DNA of 37,333 nucleotides from Candidatus Thorarchaeota archaeon (lineage in GTDB: Archaea; Asgardarchaeota; Thorarchaeia; Thorarchaeales; Thorarchaeaceae): the NCBI GenBank assembly GCA_030669595.1, contig DAOVDG010000005.1:1-37333 (forward strand). Reading direction: 5' to 3'. Below are positions 8,001-16,436 of the stretch, piece by piece (position 1 is the stretch's first letter; every line of letters starts with the position of its first letter). The notes below the pieces were generated by a model, which searched no databases, was not told the DNA's origin, and saw only the letters and a list, made by a program, of their open reading frames with translations. The position numbers and the translations under genes are program-made.

Positions 8001-8008
8001 CTTATAAC
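8001..8008. promoter_or_regulatory. Shared divergent TATA element
   Basis: CTTATAAC reads as a TATA-like box on both strands, between pyrF (minus, start 7963) and the membrane protein gene (plus). For pyrF it gives a transcription start near 7978 and a short leader. For the plus strand it predicts a start near 8030, which would favour translation from the in-frame ATG at 8056 over that at 8014. Confidence 0.45.
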
Positions 8009-8013
8009 ACATT

Positions 8014-9102
8014 ATGATACCGAGGTTCCGGCGACGAAAAGTGAAATCAGACTGGATGATGACCCGCATCACAATAGTCGCAACGGCATTGATCACTCCA
8101 GTGTACTTCATATTGCTGGTCTTCCTGCTACCGCAGATGACTCCATTCTCAGACCCACTTCTTGATTGGATTTTCCACTACGCCGTTGCGCCAGCGGTCT
8201 TCTCAGTCCCGTGGTTAGCACTCTTGTACTACCAGCGCTATAGGCTAGCAAACACCATCCAACTAATGCAAGACAGTACCACTGCAGTGCCTTTGCGATG
8301 GCGACTCTTCTACGGCACCAACGCAGCATTCGTGCTGATGTTCTTCATCCTCCCAATGGTAACTGCGCCACTGGCAATACTTGGGGGTCTTGCGGTGGCT
8401 GGACATGTCTTCTACGGTATAGGGGTTGGCAGATTTGGAGGAGGGAAACCAGCAGCTGCTCTCGCGGCTGTAGTTGCCATTGTGCTCTGTATCATTCCCA
8501 CCATTGTATTGCTCAATTTCATACCAATGTATCTGCAAGTGTGGGAGGCTATTCTGCTCAATTGGAAGACATTCTGGTTCAATGTCGTCTATGGAGTTGC
8601 ACAGAGCTTGGTGAATGCCTTGAGCTTTGGCGCGCCGGTCTATTTCATTTACTATGCGGCCAGTGAATATGACAAGGGTGTCTATGGGGTATCCTATACC
8701 AAACCCCCGACAAAGTGGATTCGAATTGGTGAACTCCTGCTTTTCTTCATCTTCGTAGCGTTGTGGTTACCGCCGGTTCCCACCCCATTCGGCACAATCC
8801 CCTTCTTCGATATGAGCTGGCTTTTCACCAGCTACATCAACAACATCTCCCTGATTATCGTCGTCATCATGATTCTAGTAAGAAAAGGACTCAAGGTAAA
8901 AGACACAAGTACAATGGGAGGCGCCTTGAACATCATCATCGTAGGCATGTTTCTCGTTGTGGAGGGCCTCTTCAAGGGAAGCTCATTCCTTCAAGCGTAC
9001 GAGGTGCCTGTCAAGACCCTGATTATTTGGCTCGCTTTTCTAATCTTCGCGATAGTCATCATAACCAATTTCTTGCGGGCATCCCCAAGGGAGCTGTATT
9101 GA
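8014..9102 (+). CDS. Multipass membrane protein of unknown function
   Basis: 362 residues with about nine to ten hydrophobic segments spread along the chain (for example ITIVATALITPVYFILLVFL, VLMFFILPMVTAPLAILGG, LIIVVIMILVR and LIIWLAFLIFAIVIITNF), so an integral membrane protein. The N-terminus is strongly basic (FRRRKVK), which predicts it stays inside. I recognise no family motif. The start could be 8014 or the paired ATGs at 8056/8059; the position of the TATA-like box favours the later ones. The next gene, a Nudix hydrolase, begins one base after the stop, so they form an operon. Confidence 0.8.
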   Translation: MIPRFRRRKVKSDWMMTRITIVATALITPVYFILLVFLLPQMTPFSDPLLDWIFHYAVAPAVFSVPWLALLYYQRYRLANTIQLMQDSTTAVPLRWRLFYGTNAAFVLMFFILPMVTAPLAILGGLAVAGHVFYGIGVGRFGGGKPAAALAAVVAIVLCIIPTIVLLNFIPMYLQVWEAILLNWKTFWFNVVYGVAQSLVNALSFGAPVYFIYYAASEYDKGVYGVSYTKPPTKWIRIGELLLFFIFVALWLPPVPTPFGTIPFFDMSWLFTSYINNISLIIVVIMILVRKGLKVKDTSTMGGALNIIIVGMFLVVEGLFKGSSFLQAYEVPVKTLIIWLAFLIFAIVIITNFLRASPRELY

Positions 9103-9103
9103 G

Positions 9104-9544
9104 ATGCATCGAAACCCAGCACTGGCTGTTGATGTCGTAGTAGTTAAGGGAAACAAGATACTGTTTGTGGAAAGGGGACAACCCCCGCATCAAGGTGAGT
9201 GGGCATTGCCCGGCGGATTTGTGGAGTATGGCGAAACGTTGGAGGCGGCCGCTAAGAGAGAGGTTCAAGAAGAAACAGGAATAGCGATTGACCTCAGTGC
9301 GATATTGGGGGTCTACAGTGACCCAGAGAGAGACCCTCGCAGCCACACTGTATCAGTAGTCTTCGTTGGGAAAATGATTGGTGGTCAACTGCAGGAAGGG
9401 GACGATGCGGCTGATGCCAGGTGGTATGATATAAATGACCTGTGCGAGGAGCAGCTCGCTTTCGATCATGAGATGATAGTTCAGGATTTCAGACAATGGT
9501 TGAAAAACCGTACGACATTCTGGTCCACGATGGACCGTGACTAG
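9104..9544 (+). CDS. Nudix hydrolase (ADP-ribose pyrophosphatase-like)
   Basis: A 146-residue single-domain Nudix protein that hydrolyses nucleoside diphosphates linked to another moiety using Mg2+. The Nudix box Gx5Ex7REUxEExGU is complete: GGFVEYGETLEAAAKREVQEETGI, about residues 37-60. The preceding WALPGG and the following YSDPERDPRSHTVSVVF strand resemble the ADP-ribose/MutT-like subgroup, but the substrate cannot be fixed by eye. Its ATG follows the stop of the upstream membrane gene by a single base, indicating translational coupling. Confidence 0.93.
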   Translation: MHRNPALAVDVVVVKGNKILFVERGQPPHQGEWALPGGFVEYGETLEAAAKREVQEETGIAIDLSAILGVYSDPERDPRSHTVSVVFVGKMIGGQLQEGDDAADARWYDINDLCEEQLAFDHEMIVQDFRQWLKNRTTFWSTMDRD

Positions 9545-9568
9545 GCCCAGAGATCAAGGGAATCGTGC

Positions 9569-9985
9569 CTATATGTCCAGTAGCTCCAGTTTCTCAGCCA
9601 GCTTGATTATCGGAAGGTAAGCCACCCTTGGTTCGGACTCAATAGAGTCAACAAACCCAACAGATTCCTTTGGGCGAGTATTGTATGCCAAGTAATTCCC
9701 GGCAGGAGCGGACTCACCCTCGGTGTAGACCCACAGCGGGATTCCTTGCATCTCATAGTAACCGTGGTTCGATATGAGCGTGCCGTAGATGTGTTTTCCT
9801 TTGTCCTCGAAATACAGCATGCTTGCCGCTCGGTCTCTCTGGGACCAAGACACTAGCATTCGAGCCAGATCAGCCAATGATGCTAACCTAAGATTCACGG
9901 GTGGTCGAAGGTCGGATTTGCTCATGCTCTGCACCAAGCCGGCAAACTGCGGCTGCACCTTATAAGCTAATAGTAATGGCTCCAA
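9569..9985 (-). CDS. Uncharacterised protein next to HerA
   Basis: 138 residues, soluble, with no family I recognise. It has a mixed alpha/beta look: an Arg/Leu-rich helix (LASLADLARMLVSWSQRDRA), then strands around MLYFEDKGKHIYGTLISNHGYYE and IPLWVYTEG. It lies 40 bases downstream of the HerA-family gene on the same strand, so it is probably co-transcribed and may be a partner or regulator of that ATPase. That link rests on position only. Confidence 0.7.
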   Translation of the reverse strand: MEPLLLAYKVQPQFAGLVQSMSKSDLRPPVNLRLASLADLARMLVSWSQRDRAASMLYFEDKGKHIYGTLISNHGYYEMQGIPLWVYTEGESAPAGNYLAYNTRPKESVGFVDSIESEPRVAYLPIIKLAEKLELLDI

Positions 9986-10025
9986 GCGTGCATTCGTGAA
10001 CAGAGAACTTGTGAGAGTTTTCCGC

Positions 10026-12185
10026 TTAGCTCATCGCCCTTCGAACCTTGTCAACCATCTGAACAACTGAGGCACGGTTATTTCCTACGATTACAACTGG
10101 CGAACATACTATTGAACCACTCACGCCGGTTGCGAAGACACCTCGCAATCCATTCTTGCTGAACATGACGAAAGTAATCTCGTCATCATCCTCAAGTTTC
10201 TCGATTGTTAAGCCAGCTGAAACAAGCCCTGAGGCCAGCCATTCTACCAGGTCGGACGGTGTTATGTTTTGAATCTGCACCGGAATTGTGTCTCTATAGA
10301 AGGGACCCTTAGTGAAGAGATACCTGTGTGACTGCTTGGAGTAGAGTATCTTTCTTGTAATTGCTTTCAAGAGCACTGATGGCGAGAGAGGGGCAAATTG
10401 CCGAACTCGCACCTTTGAACTATCAATCACCTGAGTGGCTACACTGGCCATAGAAGGTTCAATGACATGAGGTGTTGCTTCAGACTCCTGCTCAGTCGTG
10501 GGCTCGGCGGCTCTTGGGGCGGGCTCATCCGTGATTGAGAACTCCTGCCGCTCCCTCTCGAAGAGGACCCGAATATACTCCTGAATCCAGTCATCAAGCG
10601 TATTCCAGTCGTCCTTGCTTAGCTTAAGTGGAGGACGAGGAACCTCTGAAAGCCCTTCAGTCAATTCGCCTGCGGTTTCGTCGGCGATTCCTTCCAAGTC
10701 CCACTGGAGATCTAACTCTTCTGGGGTTCCCTCAGGAATCATCAGCCGGGCTGCTTCAAAGAGACTGGACAGTCGATCCGTGCCTCCGTGCTGTGACAAT
10801 CGAGGGCGAATCTGAGTGATGAATCCGCGCTTATTCTCCGTGCTCTGATCAAAGACCAGCGCCACGCCGCGCGGCAGACTACTGATGAAAATCTTGTCGC
10901 GGAACATATCAGGCATTACTGCTGGAGCTCGTTGCTGAAGAGCGCGAATATCACTATCATGAGAAAGGGAATGTGAGATAATGATGTCAGCCTGAGATAT
11001 CGCCTCGTCAGCCACTGCAGATGGTTGTTGCGTACACAGGACCAAGCTGCATCCGAACCGTCGCCCAAGCTTTGCGTAGCCCACAATAGCAGCCTTCGCG
11101 GGAGTTGCGCTGCCCTTTGGGACCAGTGTATGAGCTTCATCGATGATTAGCCATGTAGGAGGAAGCTCCTCTCGTGCGCTTGTCCCCTCTTCTGTCCATG
11201 CCATTCTATATGTCAGAACCTGCCTGCAGAGCATGTTGGTCAGAATCGCGAGGACAACCTCTGCATCAGACCCAAGTGGTGCTACATCGATTATCGTGGT
11301 TTGGCCTGCTACTGCAAGATCTTGAGCGCTTGTTCCACCATGATGGAAGACTCCTAGTCTTGCAGCCCTCTTGAGCCTTTGAATCATTGCGGTTCTTGTT
11401 GATGCCTTGTAGAGCTCGGTGATGGAAGGATTCGACTCTATGCACTGCATCATATCCCTGATGCTGAAGCTACGTTTCAATGCAACGTGTTCACCGGACT
11501 CCAGAGCGTACCCTCGGCGAATGCTCTCAAGGAGATCTCCTATGAGGTTCTCCATTGCTGTGCTGAGCTGACCCCCCTTCTCAAGCACGTAGCCCCAATC
11601 ACTCACAGTCAGTTCGCGTGGGCTTATTGCTAATGGATGAAGATGGGCTTTCGTCCGGACCTCCTCTGGAAGACTGTTGTACGTTTTTCGCGGGATGAAA
11701 ACAGCTACTGGAAATCCCCTGGACTGCAAGTTCCACTTTTTCAGGAGAGCATCTTGATCCACATTGGGCTCAACCGCTTGCCGGAAGACATCGACAGTAT
11801 CAATCACAACGGTTGCGACCTCAATCTCCTTACGCTCCATCGCAAAGGCAAGCTCCTCAATCAGGATTCCAAGCGTGTAGCTCTTACCTGACCCCCTCTT
11901 CCCTGAAACGAATATGACGTGCGGACTCACCATGTCCAGATTTACTGGCATTCCCAGCAGCGATGTAAGAATGTCATCCGAGGTTTCCGCGATTGCACCA
12001 ATCGTTCCCAGACCCGCATTTCGATATTTCCGGTGAAAGGAGTTGGACCGGCCCAGAACCACGCCAACGCTCAGATCCACAAACAGGTCCGGTGGGTCTC
12101 CGACGCGGGGTCGATACTCAAGGATATTCTTTGGAATAAGCTCTATCGGACGGTCAGATTCCAAGGTGTCGGAATCCAGAGTCAT
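10026..12185 (-). CDS. HerA/VirB4-superfamily ATPase
   Basis: A hexameric-type motor ATPase of about 719 residues. It has an N-terminal beta-barrel-like region (DLSVGVVLGRSNSFHRKYRNAGLGTIG), a Walker A motif GKRGSGKS near residue 95, a Walker B/DEAH-like WLIIDEAH near 343, and an arginine-rich sensor region (YAKLGRRFGCSLVLCTQQPS). The last 220 residues form an additional, variable domain. HerA proteins drive DNA in archaeal end resection with NurA, Mre11 and Rad50; none of these is in the window, and some relatives act in other DNA or defence processes, so the precise role is open. The frame is open to 12347, but that extension is Cys-rich and overlaps trmI, so the ATG at 12185 is chosen. Confidence 0.87.
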   Translation of the reverse strand: MTLDSDTLESDRPIELIPKNILEYRPRVGDPPDLFVDLSVGVVLGRSNSFHRKYRNAGLGTIGAIAETSDDILTSLLGMPVNLDMVSPHVIFVSGKRGSGKSYTLGILIEELAFAMERKEIEVATVVIDTVDVFRQAVEPNVDQDALLKKWNLQSRGFPVAVFIPRKTYNSLPEEVRTKAHLHPLAISPRELTVSDWGYVLEKGGQLSTAMENLIGDLLESIRRGYALESGEHVALKRSFSIRDMMQCIESNPSITELYKASTRTAMIQRLKRAARLGVFHHGGTSAQDLAVAGQTTIIDVAPLGSDAEVVLAILTNMLCRQVLTYRMAWTEEGTSAREELPPTWLIIDEAHTLVPKGSATPAKAAIVGYAKLGRRFGCSLVLCTQQPSAVADEAISQADIIISHSLSHDSDIRALQQRAPAVMPDMFRDKIFISSLPRGVALVFDQSTENKRGFITQIRPRLSQHGGTDRLSSLFEAARLMIPEGTPEELDLQWDLEGIADETAGELTEGLSEVPRPPLKLSKDDWNTLDDWIQEYIRVLFERERQEFSITDEPAPRAAEPTTEQESEATPHVIEPSMASVATQVIDSSKVRVRQFAPLSPSVLLKAITRKILYSKQSHRYLFTKGPFYRDTIPVQIQNITPSDLVEWLASGLVSAGLTIEKLEDDDEITFVMFSKNGLRGVFATGVSGSIVCSPVVIVGNNRASVVQMVDKVRRAMS

Positions 12186-12333
12186 CTCCGGGGCGTGCTT
12201 CTTACTGTTATCGTCCAAGGGTCTCACTCTCTTGGCCCAGCAAAGAGTTCTCGGATAAAGCTTTGTAGGTTGGCGCGAGTTGACCTGATGAGAGCAGGAA
12301 CACTCAAAACGACTGCACGTGAGTTGGCTGCTC

Positions 12334-13116
12334 ATGCAGGACCCCATTCAGGATAGCAGTTACATCTACATCTTTCTTGATGCTAAGAGGTACTGGATAA
12401 GGAAGGTCAAGGCAGGAGAAGAATTCCATTCCAACAAGGGCATCATCAAATACGATGATATCATCGGCCGTCCCTTCGGTATCAAGGTGGAGAGCCATTC
12501 AGGTCAGACCTTTCAGATACACAAGCCCAGTCAAACAGACATTCAGATTTCGATGGGTCGAAACACTCAGATTGTCTATCCAAAGGATGCAGGCACCATC
12601 TTGATTGAAGCAGGGATATCTGCGGGATGTAGAGTTGTTGAGGCAGGAACTGGATCCGGTGCGCTCACATACATACTATCCAAAGCTGTGGGTCCGCAAG
12701 GTCATATCTACACATACGAAGCCCGAGAGAATCATTACATCCAAGCCGAGAAAAACTTGAAGCGGCACAACGCGTTGGACAACGTGACTATGCATCTGAA
12801 GGACATCATCGAAGGTATCGAAGAGAAGGCGGTTGACGCCGTGGTCTTGGACTTAGCAACACCCTGGTTGGTAATTGACACGGCTCACAATGCGCTGAAG
12901 CCAAGCCATTATCTTGCGAGCTATAGCCCCACAATCGAACAGGTCATGAAGACCTGCAAGGCCATGGGCGAGAGCAGACAATGGGGCATGATTAGAACTC
13001 TGGAAGTACTTGAGCGAGAAATCATGGTCCGCGAGAACAAGACGCGTCCAACGACGTGGATGATTGCACACACAGGGTACATGACTTTCGCCAGAACCCT
13101 TGCCGAATCCACTTGA
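12334..13116 (+). CDS. trmI: tRNA (adenine-N1)-methyltransferase TrmI
   Basis: A class I SAM-dependent methyltransferase of 260 residues that methylates A57/A58 in the tRNA T-loop. Family features: an N-terminal small beta domain (YIYIFLDAKRYWIRKVKAGEEF) with FGIKV, the archaeal IVYPKDAGTILIEAGI block, SAM motif I VVEAGTGSGALTYIL near residue 105, YEARENHYIQAEKNL (ribose-binding acidic residue), and DLATPWLVIDTAHNALKPSHYLASYSPTIEQV, typical of TrmI. The ATG at 12334 gives the expected N-terminus; a GTG at 12319 is in frame. It is transcribed divergently from the HerA-family gene. Confidence 0.92.
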   Translation: MQDPIQDSSYIYIFLDAKRYWIRKVKAGEEFHSNKGIIKYDDIIGRPFGIKVESHSGQTFQIHKPSQTDIQISMGRNTQIVYPKDAGTILIEAGISAGCRVVEAGTGSGALTYILSKAVGPQGHIYTYEARENHYIQAEKNLKRHNALDNVTMHLKDIIEGIEEKAVDAVVLDLATPWLVIDTAHNALKPSHYLASYSPTIEQVMKTCKAMGESRQWGMIRTLEVLEREIMVRENKTRPTTWMIAHTGYMTFARTLAEST

Positions 13117-13198
13117 GAATGCTACAGGTTCGCATAAATAATCTTATAACAAAATGTTGCTAATTGTTGATTGTTGTTGACGACGCCGGTGGCATACC

Positions 13199-13567
13199 TT
13201 GGTTTACCAACATAAGAGCAAAAAACACGCAAAGAAGACCAAAGACATCTTGGCTGAAGAAGTCGCAGATTCAAAGAAAACAGAATACGACGAGATTGAT
13301 GTGCTAGAATCTGATCAGACCAAGTCTCCGCTACTTGACGTGATTCAGAAGGAGCGCGACCAGAATGTACTTCCAGGAGATAGTGAAGATCTCTCCGCTG
13401 ATGCTGAAGAGGAAGTTGATGCGGCCTCCAGTTCAATGATTGAAGAGGATTGCCCGGACTACTCGTCAACTCAAGAGATTCATTTTGAATCCGAAGAAGC
13501 AAAGGAAATCTTCGAGAAGAAGAAGAAACGCAGCTATCTCGAGTTTCGAGAGGGGCATAATAAGTAG
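13199..13567 (+). CDS. Acidic hypothetical protein
   Basis: 122 residues with no recognisable fold. A Lys-rich start (KSKKHAKKTKDIL) precedes a long acidic, low-complexity middle rich in Asp, Glu and Ser, and the chain ends in a basic patch (FEKKKKRSYLEFREGHNK). It looks largely disordered. The start is TTG with GGTGG about nine bases upstream. It is followed after 11 bases by the winged-helix gene, so the pair is likely an operon and this protein may partner the regulator. Confidence 0.6.
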   Translation: MVYQHKSKKHAKKTKDILAEEVADSKKTEYDEIDVLESDQTKSPLLDVIQKERDQNVLPGDSEDLSADAEEEVDAASSSMIEEDCPDYSSTQEIHFESEEAKEIFEKKKKRSYLEFREGHNK

Positions 13568-13578
13568 AGGGGAATCAA

Positions 13579-13971
13579 GTGTCGAAAAACTATGAAATCG
13601 TAGGGCTTCGGGATGAGATCAAGGAGCTCAGAAAGACTGTAATGATGCTTCATGAAACTATGAACGAATTGGCCTCGAAACTGAAACAGACACCTCCAGG
13701 AAAGACAATGCCCACGGATGCGAATCAATACAACGTTTTCGCGAATCAGGAGAGTTGCATTGCACGAGATGTAGCTTGGGAGAGGTTGATTGACCTGATT
13801 CAACGTACAGATTCAGGGTCTACGGCTGCTGAACTTGCCAGACAATGGGGAAAGTCCAGGTCCAGGACCAGCGAGGTGTTGAACCAGCTGGTCGAAGAGG
13901 GAAGATTAGCCAAGTTCAGAGATGGCCGAAGCATTAGGTTCAAGCCAGCTGAAGAGCTGAATACAATCTAG
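13579..13971 (+). CDS. Coiled-coil plus winged-helix DNA-binding protein
   Basis: 130 residues. Residues 1-40 form a short coiled coil (IVGLRDEIKELRKTVMMLHETMNELASKL), and residues about 72-125 form a winged helix of MarR/ArsR type: AWERLIDLIQR, then the turn-recognition helix AAELARQWGKSRSRTSEVLNQLVEEG and the wing RLAKFRDGRSIRFKP. A dimeric transcription factor is likely, but the targets are unknown. The GTG start has AGAGGGGA about eight bases upstream, clearly supporting it. Confidence 0.82.
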   Translation: MSKNYEIVGLRDEIKELRKTVMMLHETMNELASKLKQTPPGKTMPTDANQYNVFANQESCIARDVAWERLIDLIQRTDSGSTAAELARQWGKSRSRTSEVLNQLVEEGRLAKFRDGRSIRFKPAEELNTI

Positions 13972-14067
13972 CAGGTTCCGATTCGACTGAATCGATGCGT
14001 AATCCACTCTTCTGAGTCATATTCTTTGAGTCCTGCCTAGGTACTCTTAATAGATGCAGATATCTTG

Positions 14068-16416
14068 GTGAAATGGAAAGCTGTTCTCCTAAAGGTGCTC
14101 TCCTTGAGTAACACGCGTCCGCAAAAAGAAGACCTGACAGATGATGTGACCGTCCATACTAGCAGATTGTACGAGCTGAATATCCTAGCGCAAGACGGCG
14201 TCAAGGAGTTCGCACTAACTGATATCGATGATAAGGAGACCCTCGAAAGAAAGCGAATCCTCATGCACGATGCATTCACTGAGCTCTATGACGAGATAGC
14301 AACGTTCAGCGAGCAGATGATGAGTGATGATTTCGAAATAACATACCTAAGAGAACGACATCGTACTGCAGAGGGAGAAGCAAAGGAACAAATCAAGGAA
14401 GCACTCGAAGACAGCACATTACAGCACCAAGGCGATCTGGCAGTTGTATGGATGGCAAAGGTCATGGCATGGCTCCACCAGGCTGGTGCTGCAAGTGGCC
14501 CGTTTGTTGAGCAAGAGAGCGAGGAAAAGGGAAAGGAAGCATCGCGCTACTTGGCCGCTGTCTACACAATGCTTGAGAAGCCGTTCTCAGCAATCCCATC
14601 AAAGGTGGACGGCACCCAGAAACTCAGGAGAGTGGCGCTGGGTCACAAGGCGCACAGTCTTGTACGAGAGGCTGGAGATGTAGGAGAGAAGGAGCTTGCA
14701 GAGATCCGTGGTAAGAATAAAGCCGCGGAGGCAGAATTCTATGATGAATTTCTCAACGATTTGATTGGACAAGAGAGTACATTTAGACAAGCTTTCAATC
14801 CGTTCGACGAGCTGATTTGGAGGGACATCCTTAGCTCATTCATCTTCGAGCAGGCTACCGATCTGTACAACGAAGCCATTCCGCTTTTCAGAGAGAGTAA
14901 GGCAGTTAGCAAGCAGAAGTTGTCCGGCCTAGATGTGTGGAAATTTAATACTGCAGGTCTTAGTGAGGTATACCTAGCGATGACCTACAATGACATTGCC
15001 GACGCTCAGATGAGAGCCGGGAATCTCGAAGACGCAGCTAAGCTCTACACTTCCGCGTCAGATGCGTTTGGTCGGGCTGAGAAGTGTTTTGGACGGGTCA
15101 TTTCATTGCAGCCCAATGCAGCACAGTCTCGCAACGATAAGGAGCACAAGAAGGCTCAAGCTCATTTCTGCGAGGCAGAGACCTCATCCATGGAACTATC
15201 ACAATTGCTAGTAGTCAACAACAAGAAAGGAGCGGCAGCAGTTCTCAAGGGGTTACTCAAGGATTTGAAAAAGGCAGAAAAACTTTCGAAGACAAGAGAG
15301 CTTACGGGCGCCATAACCGAGAACCTGAAGACATTCTTATTCGTAAAAGACCTCCTTAAGCAGTCTGATAACATCCGAAGCATCACGAGTCAGATCGATT
15401 TCGCAAAAGACCTGCGTAAGACTGGGCTCATTAAGGATGTGAACAAAGCGCTGGATGAGGCTCTGAAGCACATGGGCACCAACCCTGCGGAATCCTTAGA
15501 GGCGATTCGTGAAGGACTGGCCAGTCTCGGGATACTGTTGAGCGTTGAACCTGAAGATGAAGAAGTGGGTAATCTAAGGAATAAGACCCTCGCAATCCTC
15601 AATAATGTAAAATATGTCATCCAGTTCCAACTGAGCTCGCATCTTCAGCAGGGCGTCAAGTTCATCATGTCGCGAATCCTAGAGAATCTTCACGCTGCGG
15701 AAGCCGCGTCATATTACAAGGTAATCGGAGAGATGGGAACAGCTGAAGAACTGATGGACCTTGGCAGGCTCGCATTGGCTACTGCATTCGCGTCCGAGGC
15801 TCAAGTATTTGCTAAGCAATCTGAGCAGGGGGCATTAAGGGCTCAGATTGAGAGGAATAATGCCTTCGTCAAGCTTGCTGATGAACTTGCTGAGTTCGAG
15901 GACGAAGACGGCCTTGATGAGGTCATTCAAGCTCACGACAACACTCTCCTGAAAATCAAGCAAGCAGTAGTTTCATTTGAGTCCGCTGCAAACGAGCTCG
16001 CCAGTGTGAAGCTAGAATCGATTCGTCAGAAGAACAATGTCGGTGAACAGGTCAAGCAACTCCAAGGTGTTGTAATGAAGTTCAGGGGAGACCTGTTGCG
16101 CATGGAGGGAGCAAAGAGCGACTTCTTGGCTGAGTACCTTTTTAGAAAGGGAGAGAAGACCAAGGCAAAGAAGCACTACTCCAATGCAAGTGACCAGCTC
16201 AGAGAGGCAGTGGGTAATTACAGTTTTGCCGCACAGGTATTCCAGCAGATTGGTGACACTCAAGCGGCACAGAGTGTCGAAACAAAGGCAAAGACCACTG
16301 ATCTTCTGGCGAGGGGTGTATGGGACAATAAGCAAAGGCTCGGCCGGGATCAGGACCCGATGTTCAAGCAAGATGCGGAGCTCGCTGTTTTGTATCTGGG
16401 CGGCGCAGGACAGTAG
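14068..16416 (+). CDS. Large all-helical TPR-like protein of unknown function
   Basis: About 782 residues, almost entirely predicted helix, without signal peptide or membrane segments. TPR-like repeats are visible, for example AGNLEDAAKLYTSASDAFGRAEKCF in the middle and KGEKTKAKKHYSNASDQLREAVGNYSFAAQVF near the C-terminus, between charged coiled stretches. It is probably a scaffold or binding protein; I recognise no family. The start is unsure: TTG 14065, GTG 14068 and GTG 14095 are all in frame, and a TATA-like CTTAATA at 14045-14051 would put transcription close to 14073, favouring a later or leaderless start. It is convergent with the ATP synthase subunit I gene, with a 20-base gap. Confidence 0.75.
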   Translation: MKWKAVLLKVLSLSNTRPQKEDLTDDVTVHTSRLYELNILAQDGVKEFALTDIDDKETLERKRILMHDAFTELYDEIATFSEQMMSDDFEITYLRERHRTAEGEAKEQIKEALEDSTLQHQGDLAVVWMAKVMAWLHQAGAASGPFVEQESEEKGKEASRYLAAVYTMLEKPFSAIPSKVDGTQKLRRVALGHKAHSLVREAGDVGEKELAEIRGKNKAAEAEFYDEFLNDLIGQESTFRQAFNPFDELIWRDILSSFIFEQATDLYNEAIPLFRESKAVSKQKLSGLDVWKFNTAGLSEVYLAMTYNDIADAQMRAGNLEDAAKLYTSASDAFGRAEKCFGRVISLQPNAAQSRNDKEHKKAQAHFCEAETSSMELSQLLVVNNKKGAAAVLKGLLKDLKKAEKLSKTRELTGAITENLKTFLFVKDLLKQSDNIRSITSQIDFAKDLRKTGLIKDVNKALDEALKHMGTNPAESLEAIREGLASLGILLSVEPEDEEVGNLRNKTLAILNNVKYVIQFQLSSHLQQGVKFIMSRILENLHAAEAASYYKVIGEMGTAEELMDLGRLALATAFASEAQVFAKQSEQGALRAQIERNNAFVKLADELAEFEDEDGLDEVIQAHDNTLLKIKQAVVSFESAANELASVKLESIRQKNNVGEQVKQLQGVVMKFRGDLLRMEGAKSDFLAEYLFRKGEKTKAKKHYSNASDQLREAVGNYSFAAQVFQQIGDTQAAQSVETKAKTTDLLARGVWDNKQRLGRDQDPMFKQDAELAVLYLGGAGQ

Positions 16417-16436
16417 TGGTGGTCCTACCCGTATCG

